From: Alphaproteobacteria bacterium MarineAlpha6_Bin2
GTDB taxonomy: Bacteria > Pseudomonadota > Alphaproteobacteria > GCA-002720895
Direction: 5' to 3'
DNA: 5,812 nucleotides
Assembly: GCA_002937815.1 (NCBI GenBank)
Contig: PTKQ01000026.1
Location: 1 to 5,812, forward strand
Shown one piece after another: positions 1 to 5,812 of this stretch. The translations under genes and the position numbers were made by a program. The notes under the pieces were generated by a model. The model was not told the origin of the DNA, searched no databases, and saw only the letters and a program-made list of their open reading frames with translations. The number at the start of each line of letters is the position of its first letter. The stretch's first letter is position 1.

Positions 1-1248
1 TCATGGAATTCTAAAACATGGAATGATTATATTTTAGCTTCAAGAATATGTAGTTGGATACATCATTATGATTTTTTCTTTTTAACATCTAATGATAATT
101 TTAAAAAAATATTTTTTAAATCAATTTCAAAACAAGTTAATCATTTAATTAAAAACTTTTCTTATCTTAAAAAAAATTCGGAATTAATGAGAGTTATTAA
201 AACTTTAATATATGTTAGCATATGTATACCACATAAAGATTCTTTATATCAAATAGCAATTTTTAATTTAAAGACAGAAATATCTAAACAAATTTTAAAA
301 GACGGTTGTCATTTTCAAAGAATTCCAAAAATACATATGGAAGTACTCTATGATTTAATTGACATTAGATCAATTTTGAAAGCATCAGGTAAAAAAGTCT
401 TTAAGGATTTACAAAATGCTATAGAAAAAATGTCTGTGGTTAACTATTTTTTTTTGCATAAAGACAATTTAACTTTGTTCAATGAATCAGGGAATGTTGA
501 TTCTTCATTTGTATGTGAGATAATTGACCATATCCCAAAGCCTAAAAAAATACCAAGGGAACTAAGCGAATCTGGTTTTCAAAGAATTGATACAAAAGAT
601 ACTGTTGTAATTGTAGATTGCGGTATACCTCAAAATTATAATGCAACATATAAAACACATGCTTATACAGCAGGTTTTGAAATTAGTTACAAAAAAAAAA
701 GGGTTATTATTAATTCAGCACCTGGTTTGAAAGGGAATATTAGTAAATCAACTGCTGCTCACTCAACATTAACTCTAAATAACACTAACGCTTATAAAAT
801 ATTAAGTAATGATCATTTATCACGTATTCCTGAGTCAATTAAAGTCAAACGTGTGGAACGCTATAATTCAAATTTAATAGAAATAGAAAACTATAGTTAT
901 AAGCAACAATATGATTCAATACATAAACGTCTTTTATATGTAGATAAAAAAGGAACTGACATCAGAGGAGAAGAAAATATTTATTGTCCTTATGAATTAG
1001 TTTATGACATAAGATTTTATTTAGACCCGTCTGTTAAAACATCACAAATTAATAATGGAAAAGCTATTTTACTTAAACTCCCAAATGGAACTGGTTGGAA
1101 ATTTATATCATCTCTTGATAAAATTAATTTAGTATCAAGCAGGTATATGGAAATAAACAAACAACCTAAGAACAACGAACATATATTGATAACAGGTAAA
1201 ACGATGGAATTAATTACTATTATTAAATGGTCTTTAAAAAAATATTAA
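1..1248 (+). CDS. Heparinase II/III family protein, 5'-truncated by window edge
   Basis: This is the C-terminal 415 codons of a heparinase II/III-like polysaccharide lyase-fold protein. The reading frame is open from base 1, and the first 62 residues already fit the family: a Trp-rich segment with an LASRICSWI stretch near residues 13-21, then a helical region. The ATG at 187 is therefore internal and the true start lies left of the window. Family landmarks follow in order: DGCHFQR (bases 301-321; the family usually has DGGH), a beta-rich domain opening with SGFQRID, a THAYTAGFEI strand (His codon at 658), VIINSAP, then STAAHSTLTLNNT (about 748-786), and GTGWKFISS and IIKWSLKKY near the end. 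This version resembles the heparinase-like protein that I recall lying beside purH in many alphaproteobacteria. Its natural substrate is not established and 'heparinase' is only a family name. Export signals cannot be judged because the N-terminus is missing. Its stop is one base before the next gene. Confidence 0.88.
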   Translation, partial: SWNSKTWNDYILASRICSWIHHYDFFFLTSNDNFKKIFFKSISKQVNHLIKNFSYLKKNSELMRVIKTLIYVSICIPHKDSLYQIAIFNLKTEISKQILKDGCHFQRIPKIHMEVLYDLIDIRSILKASGKKVFKDLQNAIEKMSVVNYFFLHKDNLTLFNESGNVDSSFVCEIIDHIPKPKKIPRELSESGFQRIDTKDTVVIVDCGIPQNYNATYKTHAYTAGFEISYKKKRVIINSAPGLKGNISKSTAAHSTLTLNNTNAYKILSNDHLSRIPESIKVKRVERYNSNLIEIENYSYKQQYDSIHKRLLYVDKKGTDIRGEENIYCPYELVYDIRFYLDPSVKTSQINNGKAILLKLPNGTGWKFISSLDKINLVSSRYMEINKQPKNNEHILITGKTMELITIIKWSLKKY

Positions 1249-1249
1249 A

Positions 1250-2206
1250 ATGGAAGAATTAATCATTGCTTCAATATTTAGTTTTTTATTTACTCTCATC
1301 GGAACAAAATACTTGAAAGAATATCTAGAAAGGAAAAAAATCTTCGACATTCCTAATAGAAGAAGCAGCCATACAAAACCTATTCCAAAAGGTGGGGGAT
1401 GGATAATAGTTTTATGCATTATCGTAGTAAAATTTTTCTCAGAAGGGGGATTTAGTTTGCCTTCATTTGCAATGTATTTATCAATTATAGGTTTGGCAAT
1501 ACTATCTTGGATTGATGATATTAAAAATGTAAGAGTAATTACAAGATTGCTTTTTCAATTTCTAATTATTTTTCTACTATTTTTTTCAATTACTGGTGCT
1601 GGTTTTGCTATATATACAAACTTTTTTGTAACTTTGTTGTTTGTTTGGTTTATAAACATTTTTAATTTTATGGATGGGATAGATGGAATCACTCCATCAG
1701 TAACTATTACTCTAATTTTAGGAGTTTTGGTAATAAGAAGCCTAGAACTGTATCCTACTAATTGGATATTTGAATTTGGAATCATATTTAGTTGTTTGGC
1801 CTTTCTTTTTTGGAACTGGCATCCTGCAAAAATATTCTTAGGAGATGTAGGAAGCATATCTTTAGGATTTGCTTGTGGTACATTGTTGTTAACACCTATA
1901 ATTTACGGTAAATGGGAAGTAATAAGTTTAATAATGTACTATGTTTTAGATACTTCACTTACTTTAATAAACCGATTTATGGCAGGCAAAAAAGTCTGGC
2001 AAGCACACAGTGAGCATTATTACCAAAAAGCTGTTCGATCTGGTATGAGCCACTCGCAAGTTGTCAGTTTAATCATAACATTGCAAGCGCTCATAATTGC
2101 AACCTGTTATTTTATAGAAAATCCTTATCTAGTTGTCTTTTTGGCGTTCTTAGAGAGTGCGGGATTAATTATTTATTTTTCTTCAAAATATAAAAAGAGT
2201 ACCTAA
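1250..2206 (+). CDS. Glycosyltransferase family 4, WecA/WbpL-like undecaprenyl-phosphate sugar-1-phosphate transferase
   Basis: This 318-residue integral membrane protein, with about ten hydrophobic segments, belongs to the MraY/WecA superfamily. These enzymes transfer a HexNAc-1-phosphate from a UDP-sugar to undecaprenyl phosphate on the cytoplasmic face of the inner membrane, starting an O-antigen or similar glycan. Visible motifs: DIPNRRSSHTKPIPKGGG (33-50), the metal-binding Asp pair in SWIDD (89-90), NFMDGIDGI (139-147), FLGDVGS (196-202), Asp234 in YVLDTSLTLINR, and HSEHYYQKAVRSGMSHSQV (253-271). The last motif and GDVGS resemble WbpL more than MraY, which suggests a 6-deoxy-HexNAc donor (FucNAc or QuiNAc) but does not prove it. 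The length is normal for the family. The ATG is one base after the heparinase stop, with no Shine-Dalgarno sequence, so translation is probably coupled. The adjacent dehydratase fits as supplier of a donor precursor. A GlcNAc-specific WecA role remains possible. Confidence 0.93.
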   Translation: MEELIIASIFSFLFTLIGTKYLKEYLERKKIFDIPNRRSSHTKPIPKGGGWIIVLCIIVVKFFSEGGFSLPSFAMYLSIIGLAILSWIDDIKNVRVITRLLFQFLIIFLLFFSITGAGFAIYTNFFVTLLFVWFINIFNFMDGIDGITPSVTITLILGVLVIRSLELYPTNWIFEFGIIFSCLAFLFWNWHPAKIFLGDVGSISLGFACGTLLLTPIIYGKWEVISLIMYYVLDTSLTLINRFMAGKKVWQAHSEHYYQKAVRSGMSHSQVVSLIITLQALIIATCYFIENPYLVVFLAFLESAGLIIYFSSKYKKST

Positions 2207-2216
2207 TATATATTAC

Positions 2217-4124
2217 ATGTTTTCTTTTTTTAGAAATAAGGCCAATCTTGTTTATCTACATGATATTTTTCTAACCGCCATATGCTTTAATTTATCTATA
2301 TTTTTAAGATTAGGTTCAGAGTTTAATTCTATTTCTTCCACTGTCATAGGATATGGCACTTTATTAATAACGGTGGTTGGAGCTATCGTATATAGGGCGA
2401 CAGGCCTTTACAAAGGTATTTGGCGATATGCCTCTATAAATGATTTAATCAATATCATAAAAGCGTCCAGTATGACAATAGCAGCTTTTTTAGTTTTGAT
2501 GTTTACTATTACTAGATTGGAAAATTTTCCAAGATCAGTTTTATTTATAAACTGGTTTGTTCTTATACTGTCGCTATCAGGTGCAAGAGCAATTTATCGA
2601 TTATACAAAGATAAAAAATTTGTACTAGGTTCTATAAAAAATACGGAAAATTCCATTCCTACACTTTTGATTGGAGCGACTGATAGAGCAGAATTGTTTA
2701 TTAGAGAAATAACCAGAAACAATAATCAAACTTATAATGTAGTGGGGATTGTAGACATAAATAAAAATAGAGTGGGGCGATTCATAAGGGAAGTTGAAAT
2801 TCTTGGATCTATATTGGAAATATCTAAGATTATTAAAACGTTAGAAAAAGAAAATAAACGACCCCAAAAGATTCTAATTGCAAATGATGATATTGAAGGA
2901 AATATTGTTCGAAACCTTTTAACTTTTGCAGATAAAACAGGAATATCTCTTGCGAGACTTCCAAAAATAACAGATTTGGAAAGTGATTTAAATGATGAGA
3001 AGCTAAAGATTAAACCAATCGATGTTTTTGATCTGTTATCAAGACCACAATCACTTCTAGATAGAAATGCAATGAAAAATTTTATATATAATAAAAAGGT
3101 CCTTGTTACAGGAGCTGGAGGAACAATTGGAACAGAATTATGCAATCAAATTATAAATTGTAATCCTAAAGAAATTATTCTTTTAGATAACTCTGAATAT
3201 TTTTTATATCAAATAGAAAAAGATTTAGAGGAAAAAAATATAAAAATTAAAATAAATTCTTACTTAGCAGATGTCAAAGATACTAAAAGAATAGACGATA
3301 TTTTCAAAGAGAAAAAACCTGAGATCGTGTTCCACGCTGCGGCGTTAAAACATGTGCCAATAGTTGAAAAAAATCCTATAGCGGGAATTTTGACCAATGT
3401 ATTAGGAACAATCAACATTGCAGAATCCTGTAAAAAACATGGTGCTTTAGAAATGGTGCTAATTTCAACTGACAAAGCTGTAAATCCATTTAGTGTTATG
3501 GGTGTAACAAAAAGAATTAGTGAAAAATATTGTCAAAGTATCACAAATACTACAAAAACTAATTTTAAAATTGTAAGATTTGGCAATGTTCTTGGATCAA
3601 CCGGATCTGTTGTTCCATTATTTCAAAAACAATTGGAGAATGGAGGTCCTCTTACAGTCACTCACCCTAAAATGAAAAGATATTTTATGACTGTAAGGGA
3701 AGCTGTTGAATTGGTAATACAATCTGTTGCTTTAGAAAACAAATCAAATAAAGGAAAAATTTTTGTCTTAGAAATGGGCCAGCCAATAGCAATTAATGAA
3801 ATAGCAGAACAAATAATTAGATTAGCAGGATTAAGGCCATATAAAGATATTAAAATAAAATATATTGGTTTAAGAGCAGGTGAAAAAATTCAAGAGGAAT
3901 TACATTACAAAAGCGAAAAATTTTTAAAGACTAAAAATAAATCTATTTTTATAGTTAAACCAAAGGTTGAATCACATCAAAAATTATCCAAAATGATTAC
4001 AAATTTAATTAATTTAGCAAAAGAAGGAAAAATAGAAGAATGCTATAAAGTTATGTCAATAATTGTATCAGAATATAAAAGAAACAAAGTAGAAAATTTA
4101 CAATACAAAAGGATTGTCCAATAA
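2217..4124 (+). CDS. Membrane nucleotide-sugar 4,6-dehydratase (WbpM/PglF/CapD/FlaA1 family)
   Basis: This 635-residue protein is full length for the large, membrane-anchored branch of the family. It is predicted to convert UDP-GlcNAc to UDP-4-keto-6-deoxy-HexNAc, a precursor of QuiNAc, FucNAc or bacillosamine-type sugars. Order of parts: about four membrane segments (roughly 10-30, 44-62, 82-100, 107-125) with the family motifs YKGIWRYAS (65-73) and PRSVLFINW (105-113); a Rossmann-like regulatory domain (about 148-270); then the extended SDR catalytic domain. The NAD(P)-binding loop is TGAGGTIG (298-305). VFHAAALKHVP (371-381) and NVLGTIN follow. The active site STDKAVNPFSVMGVTKR (417-433) has Met428 where classical SDR enzymes have Tyr, with Lys432 four residues later, as is typical of WbpM-type enzymes. 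RFGNVLGSTGSVVPLF and RAGEKIQEEL complete the fold. It begins 10 bases after the glycosyltransferase without a clear ribosome binding site. Its last codons overlap purH. The exact sugar product cannot be read from the sequence. Confidence 0.94.
   Translation: MFSFFRNKANLVYLHDIFLTAICFNLSIFLRLGSEFNSISSTVIGYGTLLITVVGAIVYRATGLYKGIWRYASINDLINIIKASSMTIAAFLVLMFTITRLENFPRSVLFINWFVLILSLSGARAIYRLYKDKKFVLGSIKNTENSIPTLLIGATDRAELFIREITRNNNQTYNVVGIVDINKNRVGRFIREVEILGSILEISKIIKTLEKENKRPQKILIANDDIEGNIVRNLLTFADKTGISLARLPKITDLESDLNDEKLKIKPIDVFDLLSRPQSLLDRNAMKNFIYNKKVLVTGAGGTIGTELCNQIINCNPKEIILLDNSEYFLYQIEKDLEEKNIKIKINSYLADVKDTKRIDDIFKEKKPEIVFHAAALKHVPIVEKNPIAGILTNVLGTINIAESCKKHGALEMVLISTDKAVNPFSVMGVTKRISEKYCQSITNTTKTNFKIVRFGNVLGSTGSVVPLFQKQLENGGPLTVTHPKMKRYFMTVREAVELVIQSVALENKSNKGKIFVLEMGQPIAINEIAEQIIRLAGLRPYKDIKIKYIGLRAGEKIQEELHYKSEKFLKTKNKSIFIVKPKVESHQKLSKMITNLINLAKEGKIEECYKVMSIIVSEYKRNKVENLQYKRIVQ
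4107..4116 (+). promoter_or_regulatory. purH translation start: TTG codon with A/G-rich AAAAGGA immediately upstream
   Basis: An AAAAGGA sequence abuts the TTG at 4114. Its GG lies only one base from the start codon, closer than the usual 5-9 base Shine-Dalgarno spacing, so it may not work as one. The other genes here have no recognisable ribosome binding site either. Initiation by ribosomes finishing the dehydratase (stop at 4122-4124) is a plausible alternative. The only other near-start codon upstream in frame is ATT at 4096, which is unlikely. Confidence 0.4.
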
Positions 4125-5682
4125 AATAAAAATAAAAAGAGTAATAATTTCAGTTTTTGATAAAACAAAGATTTTAAAATTATCTAACTTTTTGATAAGT
4201 CAAAATATAGAAATATATTCTACGGGTGGAACTTATAATTTTTTAAAGGAAAATAATATCAAAGTTAAAGAAGTGTCCGATTACACAAAATCACCTGAAA
4301 TATTGGGGGGGAGAGTTAAAACATTACATCCAAAAATTCATGGGGGGATCCTTGCCGAAAGAAATTCATCTGAACATTTAAAGGAAATAAAAAAAAATAA
4401 AATCCATTTGATAGATCTAGTGGTCGTTAATTTATACCCTTTTAAAAAAACTGTTTCTGTAAATAGTTCAATAAAAAAATGTGTAGAAAATATTGACATT
4501 GGAGGCCCCACAATGATTAGGGCGGCTGCAAAAAATTATAAATTTGTAACTACAATAATTACCCCAGATGATTATGAAATGATTATAGACGAAATGAAAA
4601 AAAATAAAAATACAATTACTAAAAAAACAAGATTAAAACTTGCAACAAAAGCATTCAATGAAATTTTTCTATATGATATGGACATAAGAGATTGGTTTGC
4701 CAAAATTGAAAAGAAAAAAAATGAAAATTTTTTCATTCAATCTAAGCTTATAAAAAATTTAAGGTATGGAGAAAATCCAAAACAAAAAGCAAGTATTTAT
4801 CAAGACACTTCGATAAAAGGTAAGGATAATTTATTTTTTAACATGAACATTATTCAAGGAAAAGAAATTAGTTACAACAATATAAATGATATACAAGCAG
4901 GGTGCCTGTTAACTGACGAAATAAATGATAGTTGTGTAACAATTATCAAACATGCTAACCCATCTGGTGTGTGTAAAGATAAAAATTTAATTACAGCATA
5001 TAAAAAGGCCTTAGCATGTGACCCTGTGAGTGCCTTTGGAGGTATAATTGTAATTAACGGAAAAATTAATAAAATACTTGCAAAAGAAATATCAAAACAA
5101 TTTGTAGAAATAGTTGTAGGAAAACAAATAGATGAGGATGCAAAAAAGGTTTTTGCAAATAAGAAAAAACTTATCTTAATTGAATTAAGATCTTTTAAAT
5201 CATTAAGGCCAAAACAGGAAATTAAATCTCTATCTAATATATTTCTAATTCAAACACCAGATAACATATGTGCAAAAAAAAATGATTTAAAATTTGTTAC
5301 AAAAAAGAAAGCAAATAATAGTATGATAAATGATCTTTTATTTGCTGAAAAAGTCTGCAAATACGTAAAATCTAATGCTATAGTTTATGTAAAAAATAAT
5401 GCAACTCTTGGAATTGGTGCGGGTCAAATGAATAGATTGGATTCTGCAAAAATTGGTTCTCAAAAAGCTAAAGAATTTTTTAACAAGAATGTTTTAAAAG
5501 GATCTATTGTTGCTTCTGATGCTTTTTTCCCTTTCCCTGATAGTATTGATATTTTTGGGAAAATTGGAGTTAAAGCTATAATCCAACCGGGCGGTTCTAT
5601 AAAAGATCATGATGTTATTAGAAGAGCCAATAAATATAATATTGCAATGGTCTTTACTAATATGAGACATTTCAAACATTAA
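4114..5682 (+). CDS. purH: Bifunctional AICAR formyltransferase / IMP cyclohydrolase
   Basis: PurH catalyses the last two steps of de novo purine synthesis in the cytosol: formylation of AICAR with 10-formyl-tetrahydrofolate, then ring closure to IMP. The 522 residues match the usual length (E. coli about 529). The N-terminal MGS-like cyclohydrolase domain shows ISVFDKT (12-18), STGGT (36-40), GGRVKTLHPKIHGGIL (65-80, Lys69), NLYPF (106-110), NIDIGGPTMIRAAAKN (126-141, Asp128 and Lys140). The transferase domain shows LRYGENPKQKASIY (216-229), IKHANPSGVC (278-287, catalytic Lys279-His280), DPVSAFGG (303-310), SNAIVYVKNNATLGIGAGQMNR (420-441), ASDAFFPFPD (467-476), IQPGGSIKDHD (490-500) and MRHFKH at the C-terminus. 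No ATG lies between the in-frame stop at 4090 and the conserved N-terminus, so TTG at 4114 is the best start, giving MSNKIKIKR. The gene overlaps the dehydratase gene by 11 bases, implying co-transcription and probable translational coupling. It appears intact. Confidence 0.97.
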   Translation: MSNKIKIKRVIISVFDKTKILKLSNFLISQNIEIYSTGGTYNFLKENNIKVKEVSDYTKSPEILGGRVKTLHPKIHGGILAERNSSEHLKEIKKNKIHLIDLVVVNLYPFKKTVSVNSSIKKCVENIDIGGPTMIRAAAKNYKFVTTIITPDDYEMIIDEMKKNKNTITKKTRLKLATKAFNEIFLYDMDIRDWFAKIEKKKNENFFIQSKLIKNLRYGENPKQKASIYQDTSIKGKDNLFFNMNIIQGKEISYNNINDIQAGCLLTDEINDSCVTIIKHANPSGVCKDKNLITAYKKALACDPVSAFGGIIVINGKINKILAKEISKQFVEIVVGKQIDEDAKKVFANKKKLILIELRSFKSLRPKQEIKSLSNIFLIQTPDNICAKKNDLKFVTKKKANNSMINDLLFAEKVCKYVKSNAIVYVKNNATLGIGAGQMNRLDSAKIGSQKAKEFFNKNVLKGSIVASDAFFPFPDSIDIFGKIGVKAIIQPGGSIKDHDVIRRANKYNIAMVFTNMRHFKH

Positions 5683-5705
5683 AAACTTTGAAATAAATTT
5701 GATTC

Positions 5706-5740
5706 AATAAAAGTGCCAATTTTTTTTACTTCACTTTATT
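5706..5740. repeat. Imperfect inverted repeat in the purH to downstream-gene gap
   Basis: AATAAAAGTG (5706-5715) is complementary to CACTTTATT (5732-5740) with one bulged A, giving a nine-pair, AT-rich stem around a 16-base loop that contains a run of eight T. It lies in the only non-coding stretch of the window (5683-5745). It could be a weak transcription end signal for the purH operon, but the stem is poor in G+C and no T tract follows it, so it may be chance in such AT-rich DNA. Confidence 0.25.
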
Positions 5741-5745
5741 AAAAA

Positions 5746-5812
5746 ATGAAAAAAGCTATATTATTTTGTTATCATGGTTCAAAAGACACAAGGGGAAGAG
5801 CAGACACTAAAA
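5746..5812 (+). CDS. N-terminus of CbiX/SirB-like chelatase family protein, 3'-truncated by window edge
   Basis: The ATG at 5746 opens a frame that runs to the end of the window (22 codons and one base). The visible residues, MKKAILFCYHGSKDTRGRAD, have the form of the first beta strand and loop of sirohydrochlorin cobalto/ferrochelatases: a short hydrophobic strand followed by HGS and a charged residue, where His10 would be the metal-binding residue. Such enzymes insert cobalt or iron into sirohydrochlorin in cobalamin or siroheme synthesis. Only a short stretch is visible, so the family call is tentative. There is no clear Shine-Dalgarno sequence. The 63-base gap after purH leaves room for a separate promoter, but I cannot identify one with confidence. 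Confidence 0.6.
   Translation, partial: MKKAILFCYHGSKDTRGRADTK

Noticed and set aside
187..189. ATG at 187 as the start of the heparinase-like gene
   Set aside because: The frame is open to base 1 and the upstream 62 codons encode recognisable family sequence, so this Met is internal.
1234..1419. Minus-strand 61-codon open frame
   Set aside because: It lies antisense to the heparinase end and the strongly supported glycosyltransferase start; no family resemblance.
1555..1857. Minus-strand 100-codon open frame
   Set aside because: It lies entirely antisense to the conserved glycosyltransferase core motifs; a chance frame.
2732..3145. Minus-strand 137-codon open frame
   Set aside because: It is the shadow of the dehydratase Rossmann region; Ser/Phe/Ile-rich composition mirrors the Lys/Glu/Asn-rich coding strand.
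3260..3475. Minus-strand 71-codon open frame
   Set aside because: It is antisense to the dehydratase catalytic domain, with no independent support.
1250..4124. Foreign base composition of the two glycan genes
   Set aside because: Sampled lines give about 28-33 percent G+C in these genes and 25-35 percent in the flanking genes, so composition by eye does not separate them.
5494..5679. Minus-strand 61-codon open frame
   Set aside because: It is antisense to the conserved PurH C-terminus, with no family resemblance.
5713..5742. Possible promoter for the downstream gene (GTGCCA, 18 bases, TATTAA)
   Set aside because: Only four of six matches in each hexamer, in DNA where such matches arise by chance, and the -10 would lie about three bases from the ATG.
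1..5812. Mobile element, CRISPR array, tRNA/rRNA gene or riboswitch
   Set aside because: No transposase or integrase motifs, no regularly spaced repeats and no RNA gene structure could be recognised on either strand; nearly all bases are accounted for by coding sequence.

Overview
This 5.8-kb window is an AT-rich (roughly 70 percent A+T, from reading sample lines), almost fully coding stretch with every gene on the + strand. The gene content and low GC suggest a free-living, streamlined marine alphaproteobacterium, most likely of the SAR11/Pelagibacterales type. The assignment rests on three things: an alphaproteobacterial-type heparinase II/III family gene near purH (a neighbour pair I recall from many alphaproteobacteria), extreme A/T bias, and very short intergenic gaps. 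It is an inference, not a search result.

Layout: (1) bases 1-1248, the C-terminal part of a heparinase II/III family protein whose start lies left of the window; (2) 1250-2206, a polytopic membrane glycosyltransferase family 4 (WecA/WbpL-like) that would load the first sugar-1-phosphate onto undecaprenyl phosphate; (3) 2217-4124, a full-length WbpM/PglF/CapD-type membrane nucleotide-sugar 4,6-dehydratase; (4) 4114-5682, purH, the bifunctional enzyme for the last two steps of IMP synthesis, with a TTG start inside the 3' end of the dehydratase gene; (5) a 63-base gap, the only sizeable non-coding stretch; (6) 5746 to the end, the first 22 codons of a protein resembling the N-terminus of CbiX/SirB-type chelatases.

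Genes 1-4 are packed as one probable operon (gaps of 1 and 10 bases, then an 11-base overlap). The glycosyltransferase and dehydratase form a natural pair: the dehydratase makes a UDP-4-keto-6-deoxy-HexNAc, which after further modification can be the substrate that the transferase attaches to the lipid carrier to begin a surface glycan. They sit between two genes that I would expect to be adjacent in related organisms, so the main point of interest is a tight two-gene surface-polysaccharide module lodged in a housekeeping locus. I see no evidence of a wholly new system, mobile element, CRISPR array or RNA gene.
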